From NCBI GenBank assembly GCA_028023455.1, contig JAQFVV010012530.1, positions 1,488,001-1,552,000 on the forward strand: a DNA stretch of 64,000 bases, in the 5' to 3' direction. The position numbers and the translations under genes were made by a program. This stretch comes from Epiperipatus broadwayi. Taxonomy: Eukaryota > Onychophora > Udeonychophora > Euonychophora > Peripatidae. How positions within the stretch are numbered: position 1 is the first letter of the stretch; each line of letters starts with the position of its first letter. This document shows positions 46,996-59,394 of the stretch, piece after piece. A model generated the notes under the pieces. It did not search any database, was not told the DNA's origin, and worked only from the letters and a program-made list of their open reading frames with translations.

Positions 46996-49829
46996 TTTAA
47001 TTACATAGGTCATTGAAATAAAGAACTATTTAATATACAGTAATAATTCTACAATAGATATCTTCTAAAGTCATAGTCTTTAAAATATTGATCCCAAATA
47101 ATGTGACATTCTATCAAATACTTTTAATATTAATATCTGTTCTCTCTCCATATTTTGACCCCTAGAAAGGATCGTTTTCGTGGTATGTATTCTGTTTTTC
47201 CTATGTGTTTGCCTAAGATAAAGATATTGGAATCTACCATGCTATTTTCAGTCATGTAGTGTTGCTCTGAGGAGGCTTTCTTTATTGATTTATCCCTCAT
47301 GATGATGCTAGTTATTTTTCCACCATGGAAGGTGAAGTTATTATGTTTTTAAGATTGGTATGGCAATGATAGGATAGATTTTAAAGTATTTAGTTGCTTC
47401 AAGGGGTACTTTAATATCTGTAGTGTTTGTTTAGTAAAACAATGTGTGTATTGTGCTGCTGTAAACTAACAGCATGTTAGTAATTTAATCCTTATTTTGT
47501 CCATAGCATAATAAAAAATACACATATGCAATATCATCTTTATCACCATCCAGAAGTAATACGCTGATGGATTGGTAAGACATTAAGGTTAAATATTTTA
47601 TAAGGTGGACATAGATAAAAATATATAATGCGTTGTGTGCGTGACTTCTGATGAATGTTCCCCCTACATTTTATTATTAAGCAAATAATGTTAGACAGCA
47701 ATTGTCTTATTTGTATTTTATATGATAATTGTCATTATCATATAAGTTTGCTAATTCAAACTCAGCTGTATGTCAGTTCATATTAAAGTTTTTTTTCATT
47801 TTGAGTGTGTTTTAAGATTATCAATAAAAAAATATTATGAGTAACTGCTGGACAAAAATTGTTTTAATTATGGTTTATGCTATTTTGTTAAATGTTTGTT
47901 TTATGGGATGGTTTGGCTTAAAATAGATTTAAAACAGATTAGTCAAATGTTGGAACAGTTTATCTTAATTGAGTGTTGTTAATAATCCATCCAAAATGTT
48001 TGTAACCATAACAGAGAGTTTGCTAATGAATAGGCGTTCATGTATTATTTATTTATGGCATCTTGTCTAGAAATAACAGCACCTATGTTTGGCAAATGAC
48101 TTCAACGGTAATCTTTGTAAATAAATTTTAATATTTGTAAATTTAGTAATGTAATAAATGTATTTATTATTATTTAAATTTAGTCTTTGTTTTTCTATAC
48201 ACGATTTTCTTGTGTCCTGAATTCTTAATTACATGACAGAAATCTTGGGACTCAGATAATCAATTCTCATACAGATCCAAGAATCCCAATGTTAAATGAA
48301 AATATTGCATAAGTGTCACAATTCCAAAGATTGGAATTGCAGTTAAAAGAAGTGAATATTTAATTTCCTTTTGAATTATTTAGTTCATTTTTCAGACTGT
48401 ATATTATTTTACTTAGCTTACAAATAAAAAATACATTATTTAGAACTTAATTATTTTTAATTGTGTTGTTGATGAGTAATAGAAGATTATAAAAGGTACC
48501 CATTCTTTCTATTTATTCGAGTGTCATCCTGGGCAAAAGTCTTTGATTTTTTCTAATTTTTTTTTATTATATGCAATTGTTAATTAGATTAAGCACTTTT
48601 TAAAGTAATTATTGTTATTATAATATATTAGGATACATTAACTTATAAGAAAAGTGTATGCCTCCTATAATCTACTAGGATGCCATTCATTTGTTCAACA
48701 ACATAATATAATGATTTATTTTCCAAAATTAACAAAGAAGAACCCTGAGATCATTACCCATTATTTCATTGATTATTAATCCATTTTTATAAATGCAAAG
48801 GTTAAGGTTGTGGCCTAAGAAATTTATTATTGTTTATTGTACTATTAGAAAAGTGCATTACATTTCGCTCTACAAGAGTAGAGTAGATCAGATCATGGCA
48901 ATAAAACTTAATTGGTGATAAATATTTACTTCTTAAGATATTGGAAGAAAAATACAAAAAAAATTCTATTAGAAGATATTACATTGAATGTAAAATACCT
49001 ATCCCACTTAGAGAATGCATTTTAATAGAGGGAAATCTCTGTTCTAAAAGTGTTGTATAGGAATGAGTGAAGTTTTTTCTCTTCCTAATTTATTCATTTT
49101 ACTTTGTAATAAAATGCAGTTTGTTATTATTTGTTGAAATTCCCTTGTATTTTAATGCATGACTCTGTAGTAAACATTAAGGTAACTAACCACCCAGTGA
49201 ACATAGCCATATTCTTATCATTATCATCATTAGGATGGTAGAATAATTATTAGTTGTGAATTTCAAGTTGTTTGTGCTCTCTGTTTATTTGGGTTAGAAT
49301 TTATAGAGAACTTGAAAAATGTTTTAATGAATTTGTAATAAAAAATTTGGATGAAAAAGATATGATTCATTAGAGAGCTTAATTTATGATAAGATAAGCA
49401 GAATGGTGGATGACAAATTGAAAAGCAGTAAGTAGAATGAAAAAATGAAAAGCAAGAGAATTATAAGGTATGGCAGCTGAAAGATAATAGATATAAAAGG
49501 GTAAACAAGGTTTGTTTTTAAAAAAATATATAATAAATCATAGTTGATAATAATTAGATTCCAGATCAATGGAAGAGTACAAAACCATCGAGGATCCTTG
49601 AATTTGGAAGCAGTGTAACTGGATCTTTGGATCTAATGCACTCCTTTTCCAGAACTCACCTTTTATCTTTTTCATTAACTATAAACCTATCAGTCCAAAC
49701 TGAAAAACACAAAGATTACAATCCCAACAAGTTATCACCTAATCTTTTCTTTATACATTGCTATTCATTGTTATATTCTTTTATTTTCACTAGTTTATGC
49801 TATTCAATATAAATTTTAATAAACAATAA

Positions 49830-50115
49830 ATGCCAGGTATTAGTGCTTAATAGACACATATCTAGTGATGTCCTACAAATGTTTCCCAACTAGTTTTTAG
49901 GTTATGGTTTTCATCAGTGAGGAGTTTTTTGGATTTTTTTGAAATCCAAAGATCCAAATGCACTAACCAAAAAAATCGAAAAAGTTCCTCATGAAAGTCA
50001 TAAACTAGAAACAAATCTGGAGATATTAGAATAGGACAACATTAGATAAAGATTTATTAAGTACTATCATCTGGTATCTATTGATTGCTAAAGTTTACAG
50101 TAGATGGCATAAAAG
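49830..50115. repeat. Palindromic pair of hammerhead-family copies
   Basis: The left arm (about 49830-49935) is on the minus strand and its complement reads CTCCTCACTGATGAAAACC, then AACTAGT. The right arm (about 49975-50115) reads 'gttcctcatgaaagtcat', 'ctagaaac' and 'tctggagatatt' on the plus strand. The cores are decayed: GAA is lost on the left and part of CTGATGA on the right. Confidence 0.65.
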
Positions 50116-50426
50116 TAGTTAGAATAGAATAATATGATAATCAATGGAAGATTGTGAAAATTACTTTCATAGGAGAGGAAAGGTAGATAATTAATTATAC
50201 ATCAGTAACAATAACTTTCATATAGTTTTTAAACTATTTTCATAGGTCTTAAAGAATAAGACTAAGAGCTTGGCTGGGGGGAAAAAGGTAAAATTATGAG
50301 GGCGACTGAGAATGGATTTCATTCAAAGAGAAGAACTTGGGATAATTTATGTATTGCATCTCAACTAATTGAAATGTCTTCTAAGAAAAAGAAATTATTA
50401 TTTATCGCATTTATGATATAAAAAAG

Positions 50427-50781
50427 ACTTTTGATAGGCTAAATAGAAATCGATTGTGAAAAAGTCTTGAAAATAGGGGAATAGATTAAGAATTGTTAAG
50501 AATGATTAAGAATCTTTAAAGGACACCTGACTCCATCACAAGACTTTAGTTTACATATTGCTGTTACAGCAGCATAATTTCTTATTTTCTCTTTACCACT
50601 TATAGACTTTTGATAGGCTAAATAGAAATCGATTGTGAAAAAGTCTTGAAAATAGGGGAATAGATTAAGAATTGTTAAGAATGATTAAGAATCTTTAAAG
50701 GACACCTGACTCCATCACAAGACTTTAGTTTACATATTGCTGTTACAGCAGTATAATTTCTTATTTTCTCTTTACCACTTA
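50427..50781. repeat. 178-bp tandem duplication inside the LINE relic
   Basis: The block starting ACTTTTGATAGGCTAAATAG occurs at 50427 and again at 50605, with one visible change (GCAGCATAA versus GCAGTATAA) before the ends. Near identity shows that the duplication is recent compared with the decay of the LINE around it. Confidence 0.9.
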
Positions 50782-50814
50782 ATATAAGACTTTAACAGGG
50801 AAGTAAATGATAGA

Positions 50815-51000
50815 TGCTGGAAGGAGAGCACATTAGATCCTAACTGTCCAGATGTACTGATCCAAAATCCGAAGTTCCTCACTGATGAAAGCCTGGGGAT
50901 ATTGAATAAGAGAGCATAGGATAAAGATTAAATAACCACTTTCATCTGGCATCTACTATTACTTACTAAAGCTTACAATAAGTAGTATAGAAGTGATGAA
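50815..51000 (+). repeat. Hammerhead-family copy with central deletion
   Basis: Carries GTTCCTCACTGATGAAAGCC and directly TGGGGATATTGAATAAG, so stem I strands and CTGATGA remain while stem II, GAAA and stem III are deleted. It then has 'catctggcatctactattac'-like family sequence. Confidence 0.65.
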
Positions 51001-53039
51001 AAATTATGCTGCTATAAGAATAATTTTTATAAGTACTAATGTCAACTATTATCTTTACTATTTATTTGTTTCTATGAAAATTAGAAGTTGAGATGGAAAG
51101 ATTATGGGCGAGGATTCTCATAAAACAACCAAGAGGATATAATCTGCTGGCTCCTTTTATTGCAGATGATACAGTATGTTTTTGCAAACAGTGTAGAAGA
51201 TATGGGTATGTCATTTAGAAAAATGCAGAAAAACAAAAAGAATTATAAAAAACAAATTCAGTGAATGAAAATATAACACTTTAGTATTTAATGGGAGATA
51301 TTTGCATTGAAGAAGTTTGAACAATATAGGTATTTAGGTATTATGTTAAATAAAAAAAGAAATTACGTAGATAATTGGGAATTATTTCAGAAAAATAAAC
51401 AAAAAATAAAATGGGATTTAAAATGACACCTATCTTATATAATAAATAAAAGGGGACCTGCTTTAACATCAGAAAATGATGCATTTGTTATTCATCAGAA
51501 ACTCAAATTTTTACATACAATACAAAAGAAATAGGTAGATATGCATTGGATAGTGAATTATAGTCAGTAAATAAGCTATTCAAGATGAAATGGGCGCATC
51601 TCCTTTTTAATGAAGGAAATTAAAAGCAAATGAACAATGTTGGTAAGCTTTCAATATAGATTATAAATAAATTGATAAAATTAGTATTTAATTGGATTAT
51701 GTGAGAGGATTACAAATATGTTGGGCAAGGAAAATTGTACAATATGCAAAGTTAATAGAAAATTTAGTTTCATGTATTTATATAAGAAATGGAATAAATG
51801 TATAAAGAATATACTACAGGTACATAATTATGATGGGTGGGGAAAAAGGATAGGTAAACTGGTTAGAGAAAAATAATTACAGTTGTAGAAAACAAATATA
51901 AATAATAATAAAAAATTATCTGAGGTTATATAAGAACAAAATTGTATAAAATATGAAAGGAGAAAGAAAATTTATTGCTATTTAGTGCAACGACAAAAGC
52001 TTTAGATACTAGAGAAAGAAAACAAAAATGAACTAAGGCTTTGGAATGCAGATGAAATTTATGTGGAGATGGAAGAAAAAATATGAGTGTAGAATGTTGA
52101 AAGAGTCAGGATAAACTGTATGGAAAGTGTTAAGAATTTAAAGATAAAGATTTTACAATTTTTTGATTAGATCTTTATAATAAAATTGTGGAGCATGAGA
52201 ACAGGATAGTGGAATTGTTGAAACAGTTTTTACTAAAATGGGATAGGAGAAAGAAAATAAATGAACCAGGTTAAAAAATAATTAGCTAACAAAGAAGGGA
52301 GCAGATGAGTTTATTTATGGTATATAAGGATTTTGAAATGAGAGAATATTCAACATTATTAACAGATTTTCTGGGTATATAGCTTATGCACAGACTTCCA
52401 GCTTTGTTTAAGAAATCACATAGTACTTTGTACATAGAGAAGAGACTAAAAGTACACAGAAAAATACAATTTTTCAAACCCAATAATTACATTAAACCTA
52501 TATTATTAAAACATTTTAAATCTTAATCAAGGCAGATGAAAATTATATTCAAATATCGTTCCATTCTTTTCTTTCTATAAACCTTCAGCAATAACATTTC
52601 TTTGCTTTCATCATCGCAAGTTTTTTTTTTTTTTTTTTTAAATACTAGATGGCATATTTTTTTAAACACTAAATTAAGAAATGGCTAGAATAGAATTATT
52701 ATTATAAACGATCTATCAGTATCAGTTGGCTAAAGTACTGTATAATATAATAAACTTGTATCTATATCAACAATTTTTTTAAAAAATACTATTAATGCCA
52801 ATCAAATAATCAATTACAAACTTCTAATGCTTCCTATTTCTACTTTAGTCAAAGTTGATATTCAAATCTCAATCAACTTTTAATTTTGATTTCATACTCT
52901 TAATCTACCATGTGTTTTCTGTTGTAATCAAAGTCTAATTTCACTTTCTCCCTCCACATACAATCTTTTTAGATTACTATTAGTTATTTCTTCTATTCTC
53001 ACTACGTTTATGCTATATAGTCTACACATAAATAATAAA

Positions 53040-53600
53040 TAGATTCCTGATGGTAATACTTAATAAATTCGTATCCAATAGCTGACCTATCCAAATATCC
53101 CCAGACTAATTTCTAGCCTTCATTAATGAGGAGCTTTTTTGGAATTTTTTGAATAATGCATTTGGACTTTTTGGATCTAATGGACCTTTACTCAAGCAAC
53201 CAATTTTTTTTTTACCTATCCCAAATTAAAAAATTGGTTAATTTTTTCAATCCAAGACTATATACTTGCAGTTATATAGATCAGAAACAAGTTCAGTTTC
53301 TATATATTACAATAACTTTGGCTTGGATTAAAAAAAATAACAAGTTTTTCAATTTGGATTGATAGCTTTCTAGTATATAAAATAGTGGCTAATAGAGGAA
53401 AGGTGCATTAGATACAAAATGTTGAAGTGCACTGCTCAAAAATCCAAAAGTTTGTCATTGATTAAGGTCATGAACTAGAAACTAGTCTGAGAATATTTGA
53501 ATAGGACAAGACTGGATAGAGATTTATTGAGGACTACCATATGGCATCTATTGATTACTAAAACTTACCCAGATGGCATAACAGTAGTAAAAGAATTTGC
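53040..53600. repeat. Second palindromic pair of hammerhead-family copies
   Basis: The left arm (about 53040-53140) is reversed, with complement CTCCTCATTAATGAAGGC, then TAGTCTGGGGATATT. The right arm (about 53395-53600) is forward, with 'gtcattgattaaggtc' and GAAACTAGTCTGAGAATATT, then 'catatggcatctattgattac'. Stem III and the cleavage region survive in both; the CTGATGA box is mutated in both. The open frame at 53156 lies between the arms. Confidence 0.65.
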
Positions 53601-53890
53601 TAATGAATAGCGATTTGTAAACAAAGAATCATGAGGACTTATTGGTTTTGTATTTTTTAAGGGTTTGGACATAGCAATTTAAAGATAAAGATAGCCTATT
53701 AGTTCAGCATTTGTAGAAATAGATACCCCTTCCTTTCAGTAATGAAGATTGTGTTGTACTATAACTATATTTTTTTATTTTACACACAGAATAGTTTAGG
53801 ATTTTACAATCTAGTCCAAAAAAGCTGATGCACATTTACTGACCAACACTGAACGGCCAATTAGTTTGGTAATGGGTCATCTATTTAATT

Positions 53891-54002
53891 AAAAAAAAAA
53901 AAAAGCATGCATGTAATGCCAAAAAATTTCATAATCCATCCAGCCTGGATTCGAACCCTAAATCATGAAAATGGATGCTTTAATCACTAAGCCATGAGGC
54001 CA
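53891..54002 (-). mobile_element. tRNA-derived SINE
   Basis: The minus strand begins GGCCTCATGGCTTAGTGATT. It has an A-box-like TGGCTTAGTGA (53994-53984, one mismatch) and a perfect B box GGTTCGAATCC (53957-53947), then CAGGCTGGATTATG and a T-rich tail near 53891. The tRNA-like head and pol III boxes identify a SINE. Cephalopod SINEs are known to be tRNA-related, but I do not assign a named family. Confidence 0.65.
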
Positions 54003-54499
54003 TTCATAAAATTTAAAAATGGCTAAATTATTATTTGGTCAAAAGCTAACTAACTGCTTTAATATTTATGGCTAATAATTACATTTTACTCTTATTAGCT
54101 TTGAAGAGAAAACATACATATAATCACAGACTATTAAAAGAATGTGTAAAAACAAACTTGGAATATGAGTTCATTCCATAAATGAAGGGCATATATGATA
54201 TAATTGATTAAATTCAACTAATCTAATAGTTATTTTCAAAATGTATGAATTATAGTTTTCAGTTATTTTTTTATATAAATTTCTTTAAAATATTTTTATT
54301 TTATTTTTAAATACTCCAAAATTCTCTAGTGATAAAACTAACATTTGTAGAACCATTTTATATTATTATTATAATAGTAATATAAGAGTATATATAGCAA
54401 CAATATTAACAATCAATGAAATACAATAAAATAAAAATTGATATAATATTATAATAAGGTATTTATTTATATAGCACTATGTTAATAAATTGTAATTGT

Positions 54500-54668
54500 A
54501 AATTAGCGATCAGGTTAATGTACATGCGCTTTACAGGTTTTTAAACTATACGTAAATGAATACTCTCATAAAGATTTTATCTTGTGTTTGAGAATGAGAG
54601 TATTCATTTATGTATACTATAGTTTAAAAATCTGTAAAGCGCATGTGCATTAGTCTGATCGCTAATTT
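54500..54668. repeat. Long near-perfect hairpin (foldback MITE)
   Basis: Arms of about 70-75 bp (54500-54569 and 54594-54668) pair almost throughout, for example AAATTAGCGATCAG with CTGATCGCTAATTT and 'tgcgctttacag' with 'ctgtaaagcgca'. The loop is 24 nt. It lies just 3' (minus strand) of the kinesin exon at 54864, inside the intron. Confidence 0.85.
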
Positions 54669-54863
54669 ATAATATTAGATAATTTCAAAGAATAATATAA
54701 CAATACTATATTCAGTAAATAAAAACAGTGATCATCTCTCTGTATATTTTTATAAAAAAATTGACGAGTTCTGCAAAATTTTTGTTAATTCTATTAATCG
54801 TTTAATTATATACAAGTTATCAGCCTAAAGATAATGTTCTTTTTTCTACTTGATAAAATTTAC

Positions 54864-55011
54864 CTTGAATTTTCCTCATGAAGATATTCTAAATCTTTCA
54901 AATGATTCTGAAGAGCAACCACCTCAGAATTATCAACACCGTTGTTAACATTTCCTGTAACATTAATCAACATACACTGTCGACGCAAACGATCAATTTC
55001 TTCTAGTAGTT
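54864..55011 (-). CDS. KIF28: Kinesin-3 exon: neck coiled coil
   Basis: A 148-bp exon, first codon split (needs one base from the upstream exon). It reads LLEEIDRLRRQ near the start and LKDLEYLHEENS near the end, with a heptad-like pattern, as expected just after a kinesin-3 motor where helices drive dimerisation or autoinhibition. The acceptor on the minus strand is a T-rich tract ending TTTGTAG and the donor is GTAAAT. It ends in phase 2 (AG), and adding the first base of the exon at 46417 gives a serine codon and a continuous reading. The upstream motor exon was not found in the 9 kb to the right. Confidence 0.85.
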
Positions 55012-55586
55012 CTACAAAGAAAAAAAATATTTCTTTACTATAAAAATGTTTATCTCATAGTTCAATGAAAGTCAATCACATTATTAATTATTGCAATCAG
55101 AATTCTAGTGATAGAATAAGCATGTAGATACATGCCTAAGGAGCCAACCAATTGATTAAAGGAGAGCACAATGTTGCCACAAATTTATTTCAACCACTTT
55201 GATTATTTGAAATTTATTTTATAAGTATGTGTGCAAGAATAATCTATTCATTGTATTGCAAAACTAATCAGCTATTGTCCAGGGGATGACAAAAATAGAA
55301 CTGCCAAATATTTGGTTCATCTAGAGTGCCAAAAAATCGCACTACAGCTCTGACTGTAATTATCATCATACACCCATTTTCATATTTGTTTTGTCATACT
55401 TTATAGTGTTGTACAATTGTTAAATATAATTTTAATTTTGAATTTATGTAAAAAAAAATTACAGAAAGATTTCAGAGAACATAAAAAATATTTATTAGGA
55501 GAACTAATAAAATCTAAAAAGTAACTTTTACAAAAGATGTCAGATATAATAACACCCTAACATGGATTTCACTTGATGGAAGTATA

Positions 55587-55905
55587 TTAATTTTTATTAG
55601 TCATTCATTAGACTAAGGATTATCCACTCAATGAATAATATTTCTGTTGTTTAATTTCACTACCTCATTCTCATGCAAGGTTTCTATCCACTTTTAACCT
55701 CTTGTGGAGCGATGTAATCATAAAAGCCTTATAGAGGGCTATAATCATAAACATATGAACAAAAATATGTGTAAAAGATTTTCACATGCCTTTGGTCATA
55801 TATTTTAGATTACACCCTTCCACAGAGTGTTAAAAATGGATCGAAACCAGCTCATACCTTGTGTGAGTGGTGTAGTGAAAATTACACTACAGAAATATTA
55901 TTCAT
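55587..55905. mobile_element. Foldback MITE with about 125-bp arms
   Basis: ATGAATAATATTTCTGT at 55631 is matched by ACAGAAATATTATTCAT at 55889-55905, and inner parts also pair (GGTTTCTATCCACTTTTAAC against the complement of GTTAAAAATGGATCGAAACC). The left flank from 55587 is shared with 26272, so the family extends beyond the hairpin. No coding region was seen. Confidence 0.75.
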
Positions 55906-55929
55906 AGATTTCATTTACTTTACACCTAA

Positions 55930-56765
55930 ATTGCGGCAAAAAAAGTGCAGATAAAAAAAAAAAACATTTTAAAACATGTTTTCCACCAATATTTAGTGGG
56001 AATTTTAAACTTTGCAAAAGGACTCATAAATGTAACACAGTCTTCCTTCCAATGCAAAAAGACATACTGGGAAATTTATGGCCTGATTTATAAGGATCAA
56101 GTTTTACTTTACAGTGAAATTACTCTAAATAACAAACTATTAATCAAAAAACTCAAAAGTTGGTACATTGAACCAAAATTTATCGACTTTATCATAAAGC
56201 TGAACTTACTAGCATTACCCACTAACCACTTTCTACTGTGGAAAAGAGGTTTTAATAACATCGGTCCTCAATGTCAACTTTGCAAAATGACTGATGAAAC
56301 TATTCAACATCTCCTTTACACATGTCCCCACTTTAGTACCATTAAAGCATTGATATCAACTAAAATCACAATTGATATTAGAATGTTATTATCTATTAAG
56401 ACAGCCATCAACAGTGGTGATATTTCCATAATCAGATTGGCCATTTTCCTTTCCTATGCAGTCTGGATTATCAGATGCCAATTTATCTTTGAACAAAACA
56501 CCCTTAATGCTCCGAATGACTAAATTGGAATAATAAAAAAAATTAAAGACAGAGATAAAATGCTCGTGCCTTCTAATAAAGTACTTTTTTTATAAACAAT
56601 TTTTCAAAACATACCCCAAAATTACAAGGAAAGAACTTGTTTGGGAATGGAACCAGAGTAGTTTCTTTGAAGCAAAAGACAGTTTAGTTCAAAGTCATGT
56701 AAATTTCATTTAATAATTGTAACAATTTTTTTTTGTTTAATAAATTATTTGTTTTTAATAAAAAA
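55930..56765 (+). pseudogene. 5'-truncated Tx1-like LINE, ORF2 C-terminus
   Basis: The open frame 55945-56523 reads KTYWEIYGLI, then LLALPTNHFLLWKRG and CQLCKMTDETIQHLLYTC, and ends in APND. It aligns along its length with the C-terminus of the LINE ORF2 at 17620-18060 (KLAYWEVFDLL, LHALPTNAFLHYKRG and the CTLC finger) but is clearly a different subfamily. The finger residues C, C, H and C are kept. A T-rich 3' UTR with TTTAATAAA runs to about 56765. The missing front fits 5' truncation during target-primed reverse transcription. Confidence 0.75.
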
Positions 56766-59069
56766 TATTCCATAAACAGAAAGTAGATAAACCATGCTCA
56801 TAATTAATATTAAGATTTTAAACAAAAGGACAAGCAAGAAATATATATGTGTGTGCAACAATAAATGTATAATAATTGTGTAGAATAAAAAATAACTGTA
56901 CAATAATTATGTATAATGAATGTGTGAAATAATTGTATATAAAGATTATATGAATAACTGTGTAATAATAAAAGTGTAGCAATGTAACTATAAATGTATA
57001 GCAACATGGTTAAGTCATAGAATTGATACTTGGCCTTATAAGTTCATAGAACTATAAAAACGCCATATATGGCGAGGTATGTATGAAATACTATGTATAT
57101 GTAAAAAAGGCCATATATGTGATGTGATGTATTGTGGCTTCTCCTTAAATGAAGTCAAGAATATCTCAGCAATTATGCCCAGATAAACCTGTTAGCCACT
57201 TTATTTTCCATTCCCCACTCTAAATTTTCCCATATTCATATATATATATATATGATGCAATATGTAAAAAACGCCACCTTTGGTAAAGTTTGTAAAGACT
57301 CCAGAAGTTGTGAGGGGTATATTAACTCCTAGAATCTGGTATATGGGTTCCGGTATTAATGTAATTCAGACTTTTGCCTCTGTAAGTCCAAAAGCAGAAC
57401 TAGGATTTATTATATCAAGTTACCATGGCCTTTTATTTTAAAGTGTCTTAAATAGACTATGTATATTTCTAAATATGCTCATATGTCATTAAATTAAACT
57501 ATTAGCTTACCATCTCAATTCTGCCATTGCCAATTATTTACTTGTGCTCACGGGACACAGCACAATTTTTATATAGTAGTATGGATAATGATCTCTTTAA
57601 AATTATATAGGATTTAATGAACAGATAATTGAATTTGAAGGCAGAAAATTCTTCATAATTATTATGAGGACTAAAATTGTAATTCTTGAAAAATACTTCT
57701 CAATCTGATACAATAATTGAATACATCAAATATTATATGTTTTTAAGCATAAGACTTATTGAATAATCATTATTTTTTATATCTTTAAGAACTAACAAAA
57801 ATCCTAAAACTCGATTCAGTTAACTTTTGTTCCATTATTTTTTAAGGGATTAGAGAAAATAAATATATATAAAAAGCTATGCACTATAAGAATGTTTAAA
57901 AGTGGTTCACAAAATTTCATGATAGCAATGAGAGCATTTAAATACGAACTACAAAAATATCAGACTATGACTCATATAAATTAGCACCTTAAAATTTTTG
58001 TAGAACTAGATAAACTATGGCACTATAAAAAACTGGGAGAAAAAAAACCGGTCATCTTTTCATTGGGATACTTTATGTATATAGAATGAGAAGAAATCAG
58101 TCTATTTTACACCAAACAGCAATTAACTGTATTAAAAGTTTAAATCCCCAATAGAAAGCATCAAAATTCACTTTTTATTTATATATATATATATTATAAC
58201 ATTGATTTTCATTGTTAAAAGATTAAAAGAAATTATTGGAAAATATTGTATATCAGACATCGAGAAATTTAGGATTAGCAATAAAAGAAACCTGCTTACA
58301 ATTTTTAAATAAGTTTCTATCCACACATAGGAATTCTCACCACAAAAATAGATAGCCCAAATTTCAAAGAAATCTCATTCTTCCTCACTAAGGATACACT
58401 GTTAGGAACTGTTATTCTTGATCAATATTGAGACTGTATAAATTCAAATTTTTCATCAGTTGTTTCCTTAGGGAATTGCTTGATAGTGATTGGAAAAAGG
58501 TCGACATAATTATTCTGTATTTTCTCATTTTATTTCATAATTAACTCACTTTCAAAAACTATTGCTGAGAATGGCACAAGACAGAAGACAATGGGACTCC
58601 ATAAAGTTTAAATGCATTTCTCACACTTATTTAAACTATTTGGTCATTTTTGAATATCAATAGTTCTCTCACAGTTTGCAAATCATCTTGGTTTCATTGT
58701 AGCAAACATTTGTGTTAACAGAACTGGAGGTGATTTCATTAATACTAAAGTACTAGCTTCTATCATCATTAATATATTGATTAAAAAACAACCACCCTAG
58801 ATTTAAATCACTTAACTTCTTTTTTGTTTGTTTCTGAAATTGCCTTTTATAAATCAATATTTTATTATTCAGATCATGTAATATTGAGACATCATGATAG
58901 ACTGAGTTTTGATTCAGAAACTTTTAGCTCACCAGTACATCAACACACCACTGCACTATACCTCATAGGTGTATTTTGTGAAATGGTTATAATTGTAAGA
59001 GATTTTTAAACCTGCAGAGAACATTTTGCCAAATTCTGTTACTATGTAACAATATTCCTCCGCACTGCG

Positions 59070-59150
59070 TATTTTAGCACAGCAGTAAATTATCATCTCT
59101 GGAGCATAAAGTCCTTGGATCAATTCCAGTATTCAAACTTTTAATCAATT
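59070..59150 (+). mobile_element. Degenerate tRNA-like SINE fragment
   Basis: TAGCACAGCAG (59075-59085) matches the A-box consensus, and GGATCAATTCC (59117-59127) matches the B box at nine of eleven positions. The spacing of 42 nt is tRNA-like. Ends and tail are unclear. Confidence 0.35.
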
Positions 59151-59394
59151 CCTGAACAAAGAATTATTATTTTAGTAATCCTGTGGATGCATGATGAATA
59201 AAAATGTGATCATAAAGATTCTCCTATATGTACAATTTAGACATACATGCAAATCATCACATAACAATAAAAATCTACAATTCATCTAATCCTTTTTTAC
59301 ACAACTGTAAAATCAATCAACATTGCATGACTTCTCATATGCTTCCAAGTGCAGTTATCTTTGCCATTCTCCATAGCCATGTATTTAAGATTGA

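Larger units (their letters stand above)
50300..51640 (+). pseudogene. Decayed LINE reverse transcriptase relic
   Basis: Forward frames with many stops and shifts still read KTFDRLNRNRL and KSLENRGID, then ELLRMIKNL, followed after an interruption by LLAPFIADDTVCFC and QYRYLGIMLN. This is the order (A)FDxVxRxxLWxxLxxxGI, then (L)FADD, then the YLG motif of non-LTR reverse transcriptases. A hammerhead-family copy (50815-51000) and a 178-bp duplication interrupt it. The clade was not determined. Confidence 0.55.
46418..54863 (-). other. Kinesin intron of about 8.4 kb
   Basis: Holds the hammerhead-family copies (46825-46995, 49830-50115, 50815-51000, 53040-53600), a LINE relic with tandem duplication (50300-51640), a SINE (53891-54002) and a long hairpin (54500-54668). 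The stretch 47000-49830 shows nothing recognised, and 51640-53040 may be more of the LINE relic. Confidence 0.6.
2662..55011 (-). other. KIF28: Kinesin-3 family gene (KIF28/KLP-6-like), partial span
   Basis: Seven minus-strand exons with GT/AG boundaries form one collinear kinesin-3 fragment: neck coiled coil, FHA domain, post-FHA segment, second coiled coil. Kinesin-3 motors carry cargo along microtubules and the FHA domain follows the neck. The post-FHA stretch DFEFAKNELL and the FHA ending GGDHYFRF look closest to KIF28/KLP-6, from memory of the family. Introns run from 129 bp to about 15 kb and are filled with transposons. The motor domain is not found up to 64000, and nothing after the last exon is recognised below 2662, so both ends are missing. 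One internal exon is also missing, because phases clash between 46349 and 34378. The subfamily call is less certain than the kinesin-3 call. Confidence 0.85.

Noticed and set aside
55871-55905. Possible ribozyme motif (CGAAAC) in the foldback MITE
   Set aside because: GATCGAAACC occurs near 55840, but there is no CTGANGA box placed to form a hammerhead.
56810-57007. 65-residue Tyr/Leu-rich frame, minus strand
   Set aside because: Repetitive TATAA/GTATAAT sequence; low complexity.
58257-58780. Possible LINE endonuclease relic (IKETC-like text)
   Set aside because: One motif resembling IQETH was seen, but no second motif in order could be found, so it is not supported.
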